64,000 nt of DNA from the NCBI GenBank assembly GCA_018261905.1, contig JAGTRU010000003.1, positions 80,421 to 144,420 of the forward strand. Direction: 5' to 3'. The notes under the pieces are model-generated. The model was not told the DNA's origin, searched no databases, and saw nothing but the letters and a program-made list of their open reading frames with translations. This DNA is from Pseudomonadota bacterium. Lineage in GTDB: Bacteria; Pseudomonadota; Gammaproteobacteria; Burkholderiales; Rhodocyclaceae. This document shows, in pieces, positions 43,050 to 53,247 of the stretch (position 1 is its first letter; each line of letters starts with the position of its first letter). The position numbers and the translations under genes are program-made.

Positions 43050-44773
43050 ACGGGGTATACCTCCAGCGCAGTCTCCGGCGCGCAAGGCGCCAGCGGCAAC
43101 TTCAGTGTGACCCGGGTAAACAGCTCGCGTTCGCAGGCCACCTCCAGGCCGTAGGAAGAGCCGTAACGCGAGGCGATCCGCCGCCGCACCAGGTGCATGC
43201 CGAGACCGCTGCGGCTGGCCGGCTCGACATAGAGCCCGGCATTATCCTCGACACTCAACAACATCATATCGCCCTCGGCGCGGGCGGCAATGCGAATGTG
43301 GCCGACTTCGAGGAGCTGCGACGTGCCGTGCTTGATGGCATTCTCGACCACCGGCTGCAACGAGAAAGCCGGCATGCGGATATGGCGCAGATCTTCCGGA
43401 ATATCGAAATCGACCACCAACTGGCCGAGAAAGCGCGCCTGTTCGATTTCCAGGTAGGCGGCGACATGGGCGACTTCCTCGCCGAGCGAGGCTTCCTCAC
43501 TCGGTCGCTTGAGATTGTTGCGAAAGAAGGTCGACAGGTTGAGGACCAGGTGGCAGGCCCGTTCCGGGTCGCGCCGAATCACTGCCGACAGGGTGTTCAA
43601 GGCATTGAACAGGAAATGCGGATTGACCTGGGCATGCAACAGCTTGATCTCCGATTGCGCCAGCAGCTCGCGTTGCCGCATGTAGCGGCCGGCCAGGATC
43701 TGGTTGGAGAGCAAGCGGGCAATGCCTTCGCCGAGGGCGCGGTTGATTGTGGAAAAAAGACGGGTGCGTGGCTCATAGAGCTTGACCGTGCCGATAACGC
43801 GGTCTTCCTCGCCGAGCAGCGGGATGATCAGCGAGGCGCCGAGCGGACATTTCGGACTGATCGAACATTGATAGGCGACCTCGTTGCCATCGGCAAAAAT
43901 GACTTCGTTACGCTCAATGGCCCGCAGCGTCAGAACCGAGCTGATCGGCGTTCCCGGCAGGTGGTGATCGCTGCCGATACCGATGAAGGCCAGCAGATTC
44001 TGGGTATCGGTAATGGCCACCGCACCAACGCCGGTTTCCTCATGAAAAATCCGGGCGACCTGCATGCTGGTGTCGATATTGAAACCAGAGCGCAGCAAGC
44101 CTTCGACGCGCGCCGCAATACTCAGCGCCTTGGTCGAAAAGACGCTGGACTGGCGCTCGTAAAGCTGGCGCCGGTCGAGCAGGATGCGCATGAACAGCCC
44201 GGCCCCCAGCGAATTGGCGAGCAGCATGGGGACGGCGATCTGCTCGACGAGATGCCGGGCAACCGCCGGCGGCTCGACCAACAGCAGCAGCACGGACATC
44301 TGCACGAACTCGGCAAACAAGGTGAGCAAGGCCACCGGCAGCGGCCGGAACAGGGTATCGAAGCGCCCGCGGCGCATCATGTAAAGGTGGAACACCCCGC
44401 CGATCAGCCCTTCGAGGATCGTCGACACCATGCAGGCGAAAGCCGAAGAACCGCCCAGCGAATAACGATGCAGGCCGCCCGTGAAGCCGACCGCCAGACC
44501 GACCCACGGCCCGCCGAGGACGCCGCCGAGCACGGCGCCGATGGCCCGCGTATTGGCAATCGAGTCGTCGATCTTCAGGCCGAGATAGGTACCCATGATG
44601 CAGAACAGCGAGAACACGACATAGCAGGTCAGCCGGTGCGGCAGCCGGATGGTGACGTGCATCAGCGGAATGAAGATGCGGGTCCGGCTGAGCAGATAGG
44701 CAATGACCAGATAGACGCAGGTCTGCTGCAGCAGGGTCAGGATCAGTTCGATTGAGTCGAGAGCGATTTCCAT
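43046..44773 (-). CDS. LytS-type sensor kinase (BtsS/YehU-like)
   Basis: A 575-residue sensor kinase. The N-terminal 5TM-5TMR-LYT membrane domain (about 1-195) includes LPHRLTCYVVFSLFCIMGTY, IGAVLGGVLGGPWVGLAVGF and HRYSLGGSSAFACMVSTILE. A GAF domain (about 215-345) has VGAVAITDTQNLLAFIG and CPLGASLIIPL. The His_kinase domain has the acceptor His in QVNPHFLFNALNTLSAVIR, and the ATPase part has PVVENAIKHG and RSGLGMHLVRRRI. E. coli BtsS of the same architecture binds external pyruvate. The stop overlaps the regulator gene. It is the eleventh gene of the minus-strand pyruvate-related run, 57 bases after the biotin-carrier stop. Confidence 0.92.
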   Translation of the reverse strand: MEIALDSIELILTLLQQTCVYLVIAYLLSRTRIFIPLMHVTIRLPHRLTCYVVFSLFCIMGTYLGLKIDDSIANTRAIGAVLGGVLGGPWVGLAVGFTGGLHRYSLGGSSAFACMVSTILEGLIGGVFHLYMMRRGRFDTLFRPLPVALLTLFAEFVQMSVLLLLVEPPAVARHLVEQIAVPMLLANSLGAGLFMRILLDRRQLYERQSSVFSTKALSIAARVEGLLRSGFNIDTSMQVARIFHEETGVGAVAITDTQNLLAFIGIGSDHHLPGTPISSVLTLRAIERNEVIFADGNEVAYQCSISPKCPLGASLIIPLLGEEDRVIGTVKLYEPRTRLFSTINRALGEGIARLLSNQILAGRYMRQRELLAQSEIKLLHAQVNPHFLFNALNTLSAVIRRDPERACHLVLNLSTFFRNNLKRPSEEASLGEEVAHVAAYLEIEQARFLGQLVVDFDIPEDLRHIRMPAFSLQPVVENAIKHGTSQLLEVGHIRIAARAEGDMMLLSVEDNAGLYVEPASRSGLGMHLVRRRIASRYGSSYGLEVACERELFTRVTLKLPLAPCAPETALEVYPV

Positions 44774-44829
44774 GTCTTCTCTACCGGCCGCCAGGACTCG
44801 ATATTGCCCGGCCGCTTGCGTCTGCGGTC

Positions 44830-45225
44830 TTAAACAAATTCGACCAGGACGTCCCCGGTCTGCACATGCTGGCCCGCCGTAACCCTGATGGCGCCGACAA
44901 CGCCATCGACGGGCGCGGTGATGTTGGTTTCCATCTTCATCGCTTCGAGCAGCAGCAAGGAATTCCCCGCCTGGATATGCGCCCCCGCCGCGGCAAATAT
45001 CTTGACGACGACGCCGGAGACGGGGCTACGGCAAACCTTGTCGTCGGCCACCAGCGGCGGTTTGGGCGCCGCGGCGCTCGGCGGTGCCGGCGGCGTGCCG
45101 GTCGCGCCGGCGGCCAGCCTGGCCGAGCCGACCGGATAGGCCGGCGGCAGGCTGGCATGGTCGGCTTCGGCGACTTCGACGTCGACCTCGTAGGTCTTGT
45201 CGTCGATGGTGATGTTCAGTTTCAC
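44830..45225 (-). CDS. Biotin carboxyl carrier, transcarboxylase 1.3S-like
   Basis: A 131-residue biotin carrier. The N-terminus MKLNITIDDKTYEVDVEVAE aligns with that of the Propionibacterium transcarboxylase 1.3S subunit as I remember it (MKLKVTVNGTAYDVDVDV). A Pro/Ala linker follows, then the biotinyl domain with the biotinylated Lys97 in EAMKMET. The GTG at 45225 was chosen because GGAG lies five bases upstream and the homologous N-terminus begins there; the TTG five codons earlier lacks this. It moves carboxyl groups between the 12S- and 5S-like subunits encoded upstream. No biotin carboxylase gene is adjacent. Confidence 0.88.
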   Translation of the reverse strand: MKLNITIDDKTYEVDVEVAEADHASLPPAYPVGSARLAAGATGTPPAPPSAAAPKPPLVADDKVCRSPVSGVVVKIFAAAGAHIQAGNSLLLLEAMKMETNITAPVDGVVGAIRVTAGQHVQTGDVLVEFV

Positions 45226-45236
45226 GGTTGCTCCAG

Positions 45237-45521
45237 TCAAGTATGGCGATGCGAGGCGTGCGCGCCGATGCGCCCGACCTGGGCCCAGGCGCTGGAATGG
45301 ACCACGCGCACCTGGCGGATGCGGGCATGCACGCCGAGGAAAGCCGCCACCGCCGCCGAAATGGCCAGCAGGGTTTCTTCGCTGATTTCCGGGGCGGCGG
45401 CCGGCGCCCCGGCGCCCACCCGCTGTTCGAGTTCATTCACCCGGCGGCTGAGCGCGCCGATCTCGGCGCGCATTTGCGCCACCAGCGCCAGCAGTTCGTC
45501 TTCGCTTGGTCGGTCGGTCAT
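45237..45521 (-). CDS. Small OadG/MmdD-like carboxylase accessory subunit (soluble)
   Basis: A 94-residue protein. An N-terminal helix with heptad-like leucines (LLALVAQMRAEIGALSRRVNELEQRV) resembles a short coiled coil. The C-terminal ISEETLLAISAAVAAFLGVH, then IRQVRVVHSSAWAQVGRIG, resembles the conserved tail of the gamma/delta subunits of sodium-pump decarboxylases and of small subunits of acyl-CoA carboxylases. Unlike OadG or MmdD it has no membrane helix. Ten bases separate it from the carboxyltransferase gene upstream, and its stop lies next to the biotin-carrier start. It probably holds the biotin carrier on the carboxyltransferase; that role is inferred. Confidence 0.7.
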   Translation of the reverse strand: MTDRPSEDELLALVAQMRAEIGALSRRVNELEQRVGAGAPAAAPEISEETLLAISAAVAAFLGVHARIRQVRVVHSSAWAQVGRIGAHASHRHT

Positions 45522-45531
45522 GCGCGGTTTC

Positions 45532-47079
<1,548 letters not shown>

Positions 47080-47089
47080 GGCAATCCCT

Positions 47090-48595
47090 CTATTCGCTGA
47101 CCGGGGCAACCGAAACCCGGTGTGAGCGGCCGTTCAAGGTGACGTTGTAAGTCACCGGCGCGTGCAGCGGCGAGGCCGCCAGAGCGCCGGATTCTGCAGA
47201 TTTCGGCGCGGCGCTCTCCGGCGCCCGCCCCAGATTTTTCGGGCCGCGGGCGCGGCTTTCGAAAAAGCCGGGCGCGACCTGCGGGAACATCGCGTAGGTC
47301 AGGACATCCTCTTCGCTGCCGTCGCAACCGGGTAATGCCGTCGCCGCCGCTTCGAGGGTCGCCCACTCGGGTTGCAGCAGATCGGCCGGGCGCTGCACGA
47401 TCGCCGCCTTGTGCGCGTGCTGTTCCGCCAGCCCCAGCACTGCCGGGTCGCGCTCGCCGGGCGCCTGGCCGTAATAGCCGAGCATGAGGTCGGCGAATTC
47501 GCTGGACATCACCTTGTAGCGGCCCATCAGCACGTTGAACACGGCCTGCGTCCCGACGATCTGGCTGGACGGCGTGACCAGCGGCGGAAAGCCGGCGTCC
47601 TCGCGGACCCGCGGCACTTCGATCAGCACCTCCTCGAGGCGGTCTTCGGCCTGCTGCTGCTTGAGCTGGCTTTCCATGTTGGAAATCATGCCGCCCGGAA
47701 TCTGACTGTCGAAAATATCGGTCTCGACCCCGTGGATGTTGGACATGAAAGCCTGGTAGCGCGGCCGCAGGGCAGCGAAGTGATCCTTGATGCGATGCAG
47801 GCAGGCCTTGTTCAGCCGCGCTTCGTAGCCGGTGCCTTCGAGCATGGCGACCAGGCTTTCCGTCGGGTTGTGGCCTGGGCCGAGGCTGAGCGAGCTGATC
47901 GCGGTATCGACGCCGTCGGCCCCCGCCTCGATCGCCTTCATCAGCGAAACCAGCGTCACGCCGGTCGTCGCGTGGGTATGCACATGCAGGCGCACGGCGT
48001 CGCCGCAGCGTTTCCTGATCCCTTTGATGATGTCGTAGGCCGGCTGCGGCTTGAGCAGCGCCGCCATGTCCTTCAGGCAGATCGAGTCGCAGCCCAGGGC
48101 GACCAGTTGTTCGGCCATGGTGACGAAGGTTTCGGTGGTATGCAGCGGGCTGACCGTATAGCAGATCGTGCCTTGCGCATGTTTGCCGTTGCGGCGCACC
48201 GCATTGACCGAATGCCGGATGTTGCGGATATCGTTCAGCGCATCGAAAACGCGGAAGACATCCATGCCGTTCTCGGCCGCCTTGTCGACGAACCGGTCGA
48301 CCACGCCGTCCTCGTAATGCCGGTAGCCGAGCAGGTTCTGGCCGCGCAACAGCATCTGCAGACGGGAGTTGGGCAGTAAGCGGCGAAAGGTGCGCAGGCG
48401 TTCCCACGGGTCCTCGTTGAGGAAACGGATGCAGGCATCGAAGGTCGCGCCGCCCCAGCACTCGACCGACCAGTAGCCGGCCTGGTCGATGTCGGCGCAG
48501 GCCGGCACCATGTCTTCCAGCGCCATGCGCGTCGCCAGCAGGCTCTGGTGCGCGTCGCGCAGACACAACTCGGTGATGTCGATGGTTTTGCTCAT
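47090..48595 (-). CDS. Pyruvate/oxaloacetate carboxyltransferase, transcarboxylase 5S/OadA-like
   Basis: A 501-residue carboxyltransferase without a fused biotin domain. The TIM barrel has ITELCLRDAHQSLLATRM with metal ligand D14, LKDMAALL with the probable carbamylated K175, and HVHTHATTG with ligands H206 and H208. These are each nine less than the 5S residues I recall (D23, K184, H215, H217), a constant offset that supports homology to transcarboxylase 5S. The C-terminal tail (DVLTYAMFPQVAPGFFE) is typical of 5S and OadA. The ATG overlaps the focA stop as ATGA. With no OadB-type membrane subunit or biotin carboxylase nearby, pyruvate to oxaloacetate transcarboxylation is the best inference. 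Confidence 0.88.
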   Translation of the reverse strand: MSKTIDITELCLRDAHQSLLATRMALEDMVPACADIDQAGYWSVECWGGATFDACIRFLNEDPWERLRTFRRLLPNSRLQMLLRGQNLLGYRHYEDGVVDRFVDKAAENGMDVFRVFDALNDIRNIRHSVNAVRRNGKHAQGTICYTVSPLHTTETFVTMAEQLVALGCDSICLKDMAALLKPQPAYDIIKGIRKRCGDAVRLHVHTHATTGVTLVSLMKAIEAGADGVDTAISSLSLGPGHNPTESLVAMLEGTGYEARLNKACLHRIKDHFAALRPRYQAFMSNIHGVETDIFDSQIPGGMISNMESQLKQQQAEDRLEEVLIEVPRVREDAGFPPLVTPSSQIVGTQAVFNVLMGRYKVMSSEFADLMLGYYGQAPGERDPAVLGLAEQHAHKAAIVQRPADLLQPEWATLEAAATALPGCDGSEEDVLTYAMFPQVAPGFFESRARGPKNLGRAPESAAPKSAESGALAASPLHAPVTYNVTLNGRSHRVSVAPVSE

Positions 48596-49566
48596 ATGCT
48601 TTTGTGGCGCTTTTCCTGAATGGGTTCGGCAAGCTTGATTCCGCTGCGGAAGATTAGCCAATATACAGCACCAACCAGCAAGGCGCCGCCGACCCAGTTG
48701 CCGAGCGTGACAGCCGCCAGATTGATGGCGAACTGATCGAGCGGAATGTTGGGCGCGCTGCCGCCATGGCTGGCCAGATCGGCCCAGAAGGCGGCCGGCG
48801 CCCACCACTTGACGAACAGGCCGGCGGGGATGAAATACATGTTGGCGACGCAGTGCTCGCCACCGATGGCGACAAACGCCGCGATCGGCAAGAACATGGC
48901 CAAAATCTTGTCGCCGATGCTGCGCGCCCCCATCGCCACCCAGGCCGCCAGGCAAACCAGGACATTGCAGAGTATCCCGAGAAAGAACGCATGATCGGTC
49001 GCCAGCGTGCTCTTCGCGGCGGCCAGGTAAAGGACGCTGGCCCCCACTTCGCCATGCCCGAAGGTGTACAGCCCGGACAGGAAGACCAGCGCCGCAACCC
49101 CCAGCGCACCGACGAAATTACCTAACCAGACGGTCGTCCACAGCCGCAGCATGCGTCCGATCTTGAGCCGGCCGCTGGCCCAGGCCATGACCATCAGGGC
49201 ATCGCTGGTAAACAGTTGCGCCCCGGCGATGACCACCAGCATCAGGCCCAACGAGAAGGTGGCGCCCATCAACAGGCGCATCACCCCGTAGGGCAAGTGG
49301 CCCGCCGCACCCGAAATCGTCACCGTGGCAAAAAGCCCGCCCAGGGCGACGAAGGCGCCACCCAGCACGGCCAGGCCAAAGAGCATGCCGGCACCCAGCT
49401 TGGCTTTCTTGACCCCGAGGTCCTCGGCCGCCAGGGCGATGGCCTCGGGCAGCAGGGGCTCGAGCGAGAATGTGGCGGCCGATTCGGCATCGGCAGCCTT
49501 TTTCAGGCTGCTGCCGCCAGCGTTCGCCCAACGACCACCGTCAATTTTTGTCAGCATTTTCAGCAT
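48592..49566 (-). CDS. focA: FocA-type formate channel (FNT family)
   Basis: A 324-residue pentameric formate/nitrite transporter family protein. Six membrane helices are visible, with FNT signatures LGAGMLFGLAVLGGAFVALG, NFVGALGVAALVFLSG, NVLVCLAAWVAMGARS, the conserved pore His in AIGGEHCVANMYFIPAG, and LGNWVGGALLVGAVYWLIF. Between the acetate kinase and 5S-like genes in a PFL cluster, formate export (or re-import) is the natural role. A longer N-terminal cytoplasmic tail than E. coli FocA is present. ATG 49566 was used; an ATG three codons later is almost as likely because Shine-Dalgarno signals are weak. Confidence 0.88.
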   Translation of the reverse strand: MLKMLTKIDGGRWANAGGSSLKKAADAESAATFSLEPLLPEAIALAAEDLGVKKAKLGAGMLFGLAVLGGAFVALGGLFATVTISGAAGHLPYGVMRLLMGATFSLGLMLVVIAGAQLFTSDALMVMAWASGRLKIGRMLRLWTTVWLGNFVGALGVAALVFLSGLYTFGHGEVGASVLYLAAAKSTLATDHAFFLGILCNVLVCLAAWVAMGARSIGDKILAMFLPIAAFVAIGGEHCVANMYFIPAGLFVKWWAPAAFWADLASHGGSAPNIPLDQFAINLAAVTLGNWVGGALLVGAVYWLIFRSGIKLAEPIQEKRHKSI

Positions 49567-49624
49567 TCCATCGAGACGGCCGGGGGCGGTTCGCCCACCG
49601 GCCGGCAAACGCGGCAAATGCCGC

Positions 49625-50935
49625 TCAGGCGTTGGCCATCAGGGGTTCCGGGAGAGTAACTGGCGGCCTGGCGATATCCAGCGCCGCGGCCTCCTGCTCA
49701 ATGAAGGCCGCGACGCCCGACTCGGCGATCGGAAGATAGATCTGCCCGAGCTCGTTGATCGTATGCCGGGCGATCATCATTTCCTCGTTGGTCGGCACGA
49801 CGAACACCGGCACCCGGGAATCCGGTGCCGCGATGTAATACGCCCGACTCTTGTTGGCGCCGGCATCGAGCTTGACGCCCAGCCATGCCAGACGCTCGGC
49901 GATCATGGCGCGGATCGCCGGCGAGTTCTCGCCGATACCGGCGGTGAACACCAGGGCATCGAGGCCGCCCATCGAAGCCGCCAGGGCGGCGACTTCCTTG
50001 GCGACGCGAAAGCAGAACAGCTCGACCGCCTTCCTGGCATCGGGATCGCGAGATTCCTGCAGGACCTTCATGTCGTTCGAAATGCCGGACACGCCGAGCA
50101 GGCCGGATTGCCGGTACAGCAGGTCTTCGAGCTCTTCCAGCCCCATCTGCTTCTCGCGCATCAGGTAGAGAATGACGCCCGGATCGATGCTGCCGCTGCG
50201 CGTGCCCATCGGCACCCCGTCCAGCGCAGTGAAGCCCATCGAGGTATCGACGCTGCGCCCGCCCTTGACGGCGCACAGGCTCGAGCCATTACCGAGATGG
50301 CAGATGACGACATGGCCACGGACCAGATCCGGCCGGCTTTCCAGCAACTGGCTGGTGACGTACTCGTAGGAAAGGCCGTGGAAACCGTAACTGCAGACGC
50401 CTTCCTCGGTCAGCTTTTTCGGCAGGGCGAAGGTCTTCGCCAGCCAGGGCTGCTGGCTGTGGAAGGCCGTATCGAAACAGGCGACCTGCGCCAGATCCGG
50501 GAAATTCCGGGCGAGGATGCGCATCGGCGCGATGTTGTGCGGCTCGTGCAGCGGCGCCAGCGGCACCAGGCGATCGAGTTCGGCGAGCAGTTGCGGCGTC
50601 ACCCGCAGCGGCCGACCGAGGGAGCGCCCGCCATGCACGACGCGATGCCCGACGGCGACGATCTCGTCATCGACCAGGGTGTCGCCGATCCAGCGCAGGA
50701 CGTACTGGAGCAGCGTATCGCGGCAACTGGAGTCGGCCTCGCCCCAGGTATGCTCGGCGAGCGGGCGACGGTCCGCCCCTTTGGCTGCAAAGCGGGCAAT
50801 GCTGCCGATGCCGGAAATCTGTCCGGAGAGCAGGGTTTCCAGCTCCTTGCCCGGCGGCAACTGACGGAAGACGGAGAATTTCAGGCTCGACGAACCGGCG
50901 TTGAGCACCAGGTAAGCAGGTTGTTTGCTGTTCAT
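49625..50935 (-). CDS. ackA: Acetate kinase
   Basis: A 436-residue ASKHA-fold kinase that makes acetate and ATP from acetyl phosphate. Motifs: NAGSSSLKFSVF, GHRVVHGG, FDTAFH with the catalytic Asp, YGFHGLSYEYV, HLGNGSSLCAVKGG, FTAGIGENS. It is slightly longer than the usual 400, with an extended C-terminus (DIARPPVTLPEPLMA). GAGGAG precedes ATG 50935, ten bases after the upstream phosphotransacylase gene, so the Pta-Ack pair is one unit yielding ATP from PFL-derived acetyl-CoA. Confidence 0.94.
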   Translation of the reverse strand: MNSKQPAYLVLNAGSSSLKFSVFRQLPPGKELETLLSGQISGIGSIARFAAKGADRRPLAEHTWGEADSSCRDTLLQYVLRWIGDTLVDDEIVAVGHRVVHGGRSLGRPLRVTPQLLAELDRLVPLAPLHEPHNIAPMRILARNFPDLAQVACFDTAFHSQQPWLAKTFALPKKLTEEGVCSYGFHGLSYEYVTSQLLESRPDLVRGHVVICHLGNGSSLCAVKGGRSVDTSMGFTALDGVPMGTRSGSIDPGVILYLMREKQMGLEELEDLLYRQSGLLGVSGISNDMKVLQESRDPDARKAVELFCFRVAKEVAALAASMGGLDALVFTAGIGENSPAIRAMIAERLAWLGVKLDAGANKSRAYYIAAPDSRVPVFVVPTNEEMMIARHTINELGQIYLPIAESGVAAFIEQEAAALDIARPPVTLPEPLMANA

Positions 50936-50945
50936 GATCGACTCC

Positions 50946-52397
50946 TCAATGCACGACGGGGGTCTGGCGCGCCGCGCGATTGGCGGCGGCAAGGAGGGCG
51001 GCGACGGCGCAGGAGGCCAGCCGGGAGCGCAGGTTGTCGGCGCGGCTGGTGAGGATCACCGGCACCTTGGCGCCGAGCACGATGCCGGCGGCGTCGGCAT
51101 TGGCCAGGAAGGACAACTGCTTGGCCAACATGTTGCCGGATTCGAGATCGGGCACCAGCAGGATGTCGGCGGCACCGGCGACCGGCGAGGTGATGCCCTT
51201 GGTTTTGGCGGCTTCGGCGGAAATGGCGTTATCGAAGGCCAGCGGGCCGTCGAGCACGCCGCCGGTGATCTGGCCGCGATCGGCCATCTTGCACAGCACG
51301 GCGGCTTCCAGGGTGGAAGGAATCTTCAGGTTGATGTTCTCAACCGCCGAGAGAATCGCCACGTTCGGTTTGGCGACGCCCAGCACCTGGGCCAGGTTGA
51401 TGGCGTTCTGCACGATATGCACCTTATCCTCGAGGGTCGGCGCGATGTTGATCGCGGCATCGGTGATCAGCAGCGGCCGCGGATAGGTCGGCACGTTCAT
51501 CACGAAGACATGGCTGATGCGCGAACGGGTGCGCAGGCAATTCTCCTTGCGGACCACCGCGCTCATCAGTTCGTCGGTATGCAGCGAACCTTTCATCAGG
51601 GCCTCGACCTCGCCGTCGCGCGCCAGGCGGGCGGCGGTTTCGGCGGCCTCCGGGGCGAGTTCGACATCGATCAGGCGGTACGCGCCGATGTCGAGATTGA
51701 AAGTCATGGCAATTTCCCGGATCAATTCGCCCGGGCCGACCAGCACCGGGTCGATCAAGCCGGCTTCGGCGGCTTCGACGGCGCCGCGCAGGGAGCTTTC
51801 GTTGCAGGGATAGGCCACCGCGGTCGGCACCGGCGCCAGAGCGTCGCACTTGTGCAGCAGGGCGTCGTGCTGGTCGTGATGAATCAGTTGCACCTCCGGC
51901 AGTTCCAGCGACTCCCGATGCACCCGCTGGGTCGGCGCCACCACCTCGGCGGTGCCGGTGACGATGACCTCGCCGTGCTGGTTGACGCACAGGCAGTCGA
52001 GAATCACGACATGACTTTGCGGACGCTTCTCGACCACCGTGACGGTGGCGGTGACGACATCGCCGAGGCCGACGGTATGCTGAAAAACCAGGTCCTGGCC
52101 GAGATAGACGGTGCCCGAACCGGGCAAGCGGGAACCGAGGACGCCGGAAACCAGCGCCCCCGACCACATCCCGTGGGCGATGATCTTGTGGTGCCGGGTG
52201 CCGGCGGCGAAATTCTGGTCGAGATGGACCGGGTTGGTATTGCCGGAAACCGTGGCGAACAACTCGATGTCGTCCATGGTCAAGCGGCGCGACATGCTGG
52301 CCGACTGACCGATCTCGATCTCGTCGAAGGGCACATTGTCGGAACCGGCCGCCAAGGGGGAATCCAGACCGATCTTTGAAGCAAATTCTGCTAACAC
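50946..52397 (-). CDS. MaoC-like hydratase / phosphate acyltransferase fusion
   Basis: A 483-residue fusion. Residues about 20-150 form a MaoC-type hot-dog domain (the segment DDIELFATVSGNTNPVHLDQ followed by the segment HGMWSGALVSGVLGSRLPGSG) similar to R-specific enoyl-CoA hydratases. Residues about 165-480 are a phosphate acetyl/butyryltransferase domain (LRGAVEAAEAGLIDPVLVGP, the MKGSLHTDELMSAVV loop, ADILLVPDLESGNMLAKQLS, GIVLGAKVPVILTSRAD). Located before ackA, it most likely acts as phosphotransacetylase. The start is GTG with AGGAG eight bases upstream. Such fusions are annotated as bifunctional in other proteobacteria; the role of the hydratase half here is unknown. Confidence 0.9.
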   Translation of the reverse strand: MLAEFASKIGLDSPLAAGSDNVPFDEIEIGQSASMSRRLTMDDIELFATVSGNTNPVHLDQNFAAGTRHHKIIAHGMWSGALVSGVLGSRLPGSGTVYLGQDLVFQHTVGLGDVVTATVTVVEKRPQSHVVILDCLCVNQHGEVIVTGTAEVVAPTQRVHRESLELPEVQLIHHDQHDALLHKCDALAPVPTAVAYPCNESSLRGAVEAAEAGLIDPVLVGPGELIREIAMTFNLDIGAYRLIDVELAPEAAETAARLARDGEVEALMKGSLHTDELMSAVVRKENCLRTRSRISHVFVMNVPTYPRPLLITDAAINIAPTLEDKVHIVQNAINLAQVLGVAKPNVAILSAVENINLKIPSTLEAAVLCKMADRGQITGGVLDGPLAFDNAISAEAAKTKGITSPVAGAADILLVPDLESGNMLAKQLSFLANADAAGIVLGAKVPVILTSRADNLRSRLASCAVAALLAAANRAARQTPVVH

Positions 52398-52452
52398 GCT
52401 ATTCTCCTAAAACTCAATTGACACTTGTTTGTTGCGATGCCGATCCCGGCCT

Positions 52453-53247
52453 TCAGTGCACCAGCAGTCCGGCCGCCCGAAACGTCGCCCGCGCTTGTTC
52501 AAGCAGGACCTCGGAGGGTGGCGGCACGCGTTCCAGCCGGTAATCCAGGCCACGGTCCCGCCATTTGTGTTCGCCCAGCTTGTGGAAGGGCAAGACATCG
52601 ACCCGCTCGACATTGCCCAGGCTGGCCGCGAAGGTCGCCAGGGATGCAATCTCGTCGAGCTTGTCGGTCAGCCCGGGGACCAGCACGTAGCGCAACCACA
52701 CCGCCTTGTTGATCGCCGCCAGGTCTTCGGCGAACTTGATGGTCGGCTTCAGTTCGACGCCGGTCAGCGCGCGGAAACGGCGCCCGGTGGCGGCCTTGAT
52801 GTCGAGCAGCACGAGGTCGACATCGGCGAGCAAGGCGTCATCCGCCAGATCGCCGAGGTAGCCGGAGGTATCGAGCGCCGTATGCAGGCCCATGGCTTTG
52901 CAGCCATGCAGGATGGCCTTGCAGAATTTCGGCTGCACCAGCGGCTCGCCGCCACTCAGCGTCACCCCGCCATTCGCCCGGATGAAACCGCGGTAGCCGG
53001 CAATGTCGGCCAGGACTTCTTCCACCGTGGTGAGCGTTCCATCCTGGCGATGCCAGGTATCGGGGTTGTGACAGTATTGGCAACGCAGCGGACAGCCGGA
53101 CAGGAACAGCACGTAGCGGATGCCCGGGCCGTCGGCCGTGCCGAAGGTCTCGGTGGAATGCACCCAGCCCTCCCGCCCGGCCTGGCTGGCCGACGCCACG
53201 GAAGCGGCGCCGGCCGGGCGGGCCAAAGTTTGCTTAGTGGCTGGCAT
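52453..53247 (-). CDS. pflA: Pyruvate formate-lyase activating enzyme
   Basis: A radical SAM activase of 264 residues that installs the glycyl radical on PFL. The [4Fe-4S] site is CPLRCQYC within [20 protein letters not shown] (CxxxCxxC). The segment [17 protein letters not shown] is the SAM-binding GGE motif, and DTSGYLG and LDIKAAT follow. The C-terminal [14 protein letters not shown] is typical of PflA. It overlaps the PFL stop by 14 bases. The start is uncertain: ATG 53247 gives MPATKQTL; an ATG at 53268 and a GTG at 53283 are in frame and none has a good ribosome-binding site, as expected for translational coupling. Confidence 0.93.
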   Translation of the reverse strand: MPATKQTLARPAGAASVASASQAGREGWVHSTETFGTADGPGIRYVLFLSGCPLRCQYCHNPDTWHRQDGTLTTVEEVLADIAGYRGFIRANGGVTLSGGEPLVQPKFCKAILHGCKAMGLHTALDTSGYLGDLADDALLADVDLVLLDIKAATGRRFRALTGVELKPTIKFAEDLAAINKAVWLRYVLVPGLTDKLDEIASLATFAASLGNVERVDVLPFHKLGEHKWRDRGLDYRLERVPPPSEVLLEQARATFRAAGLLVH

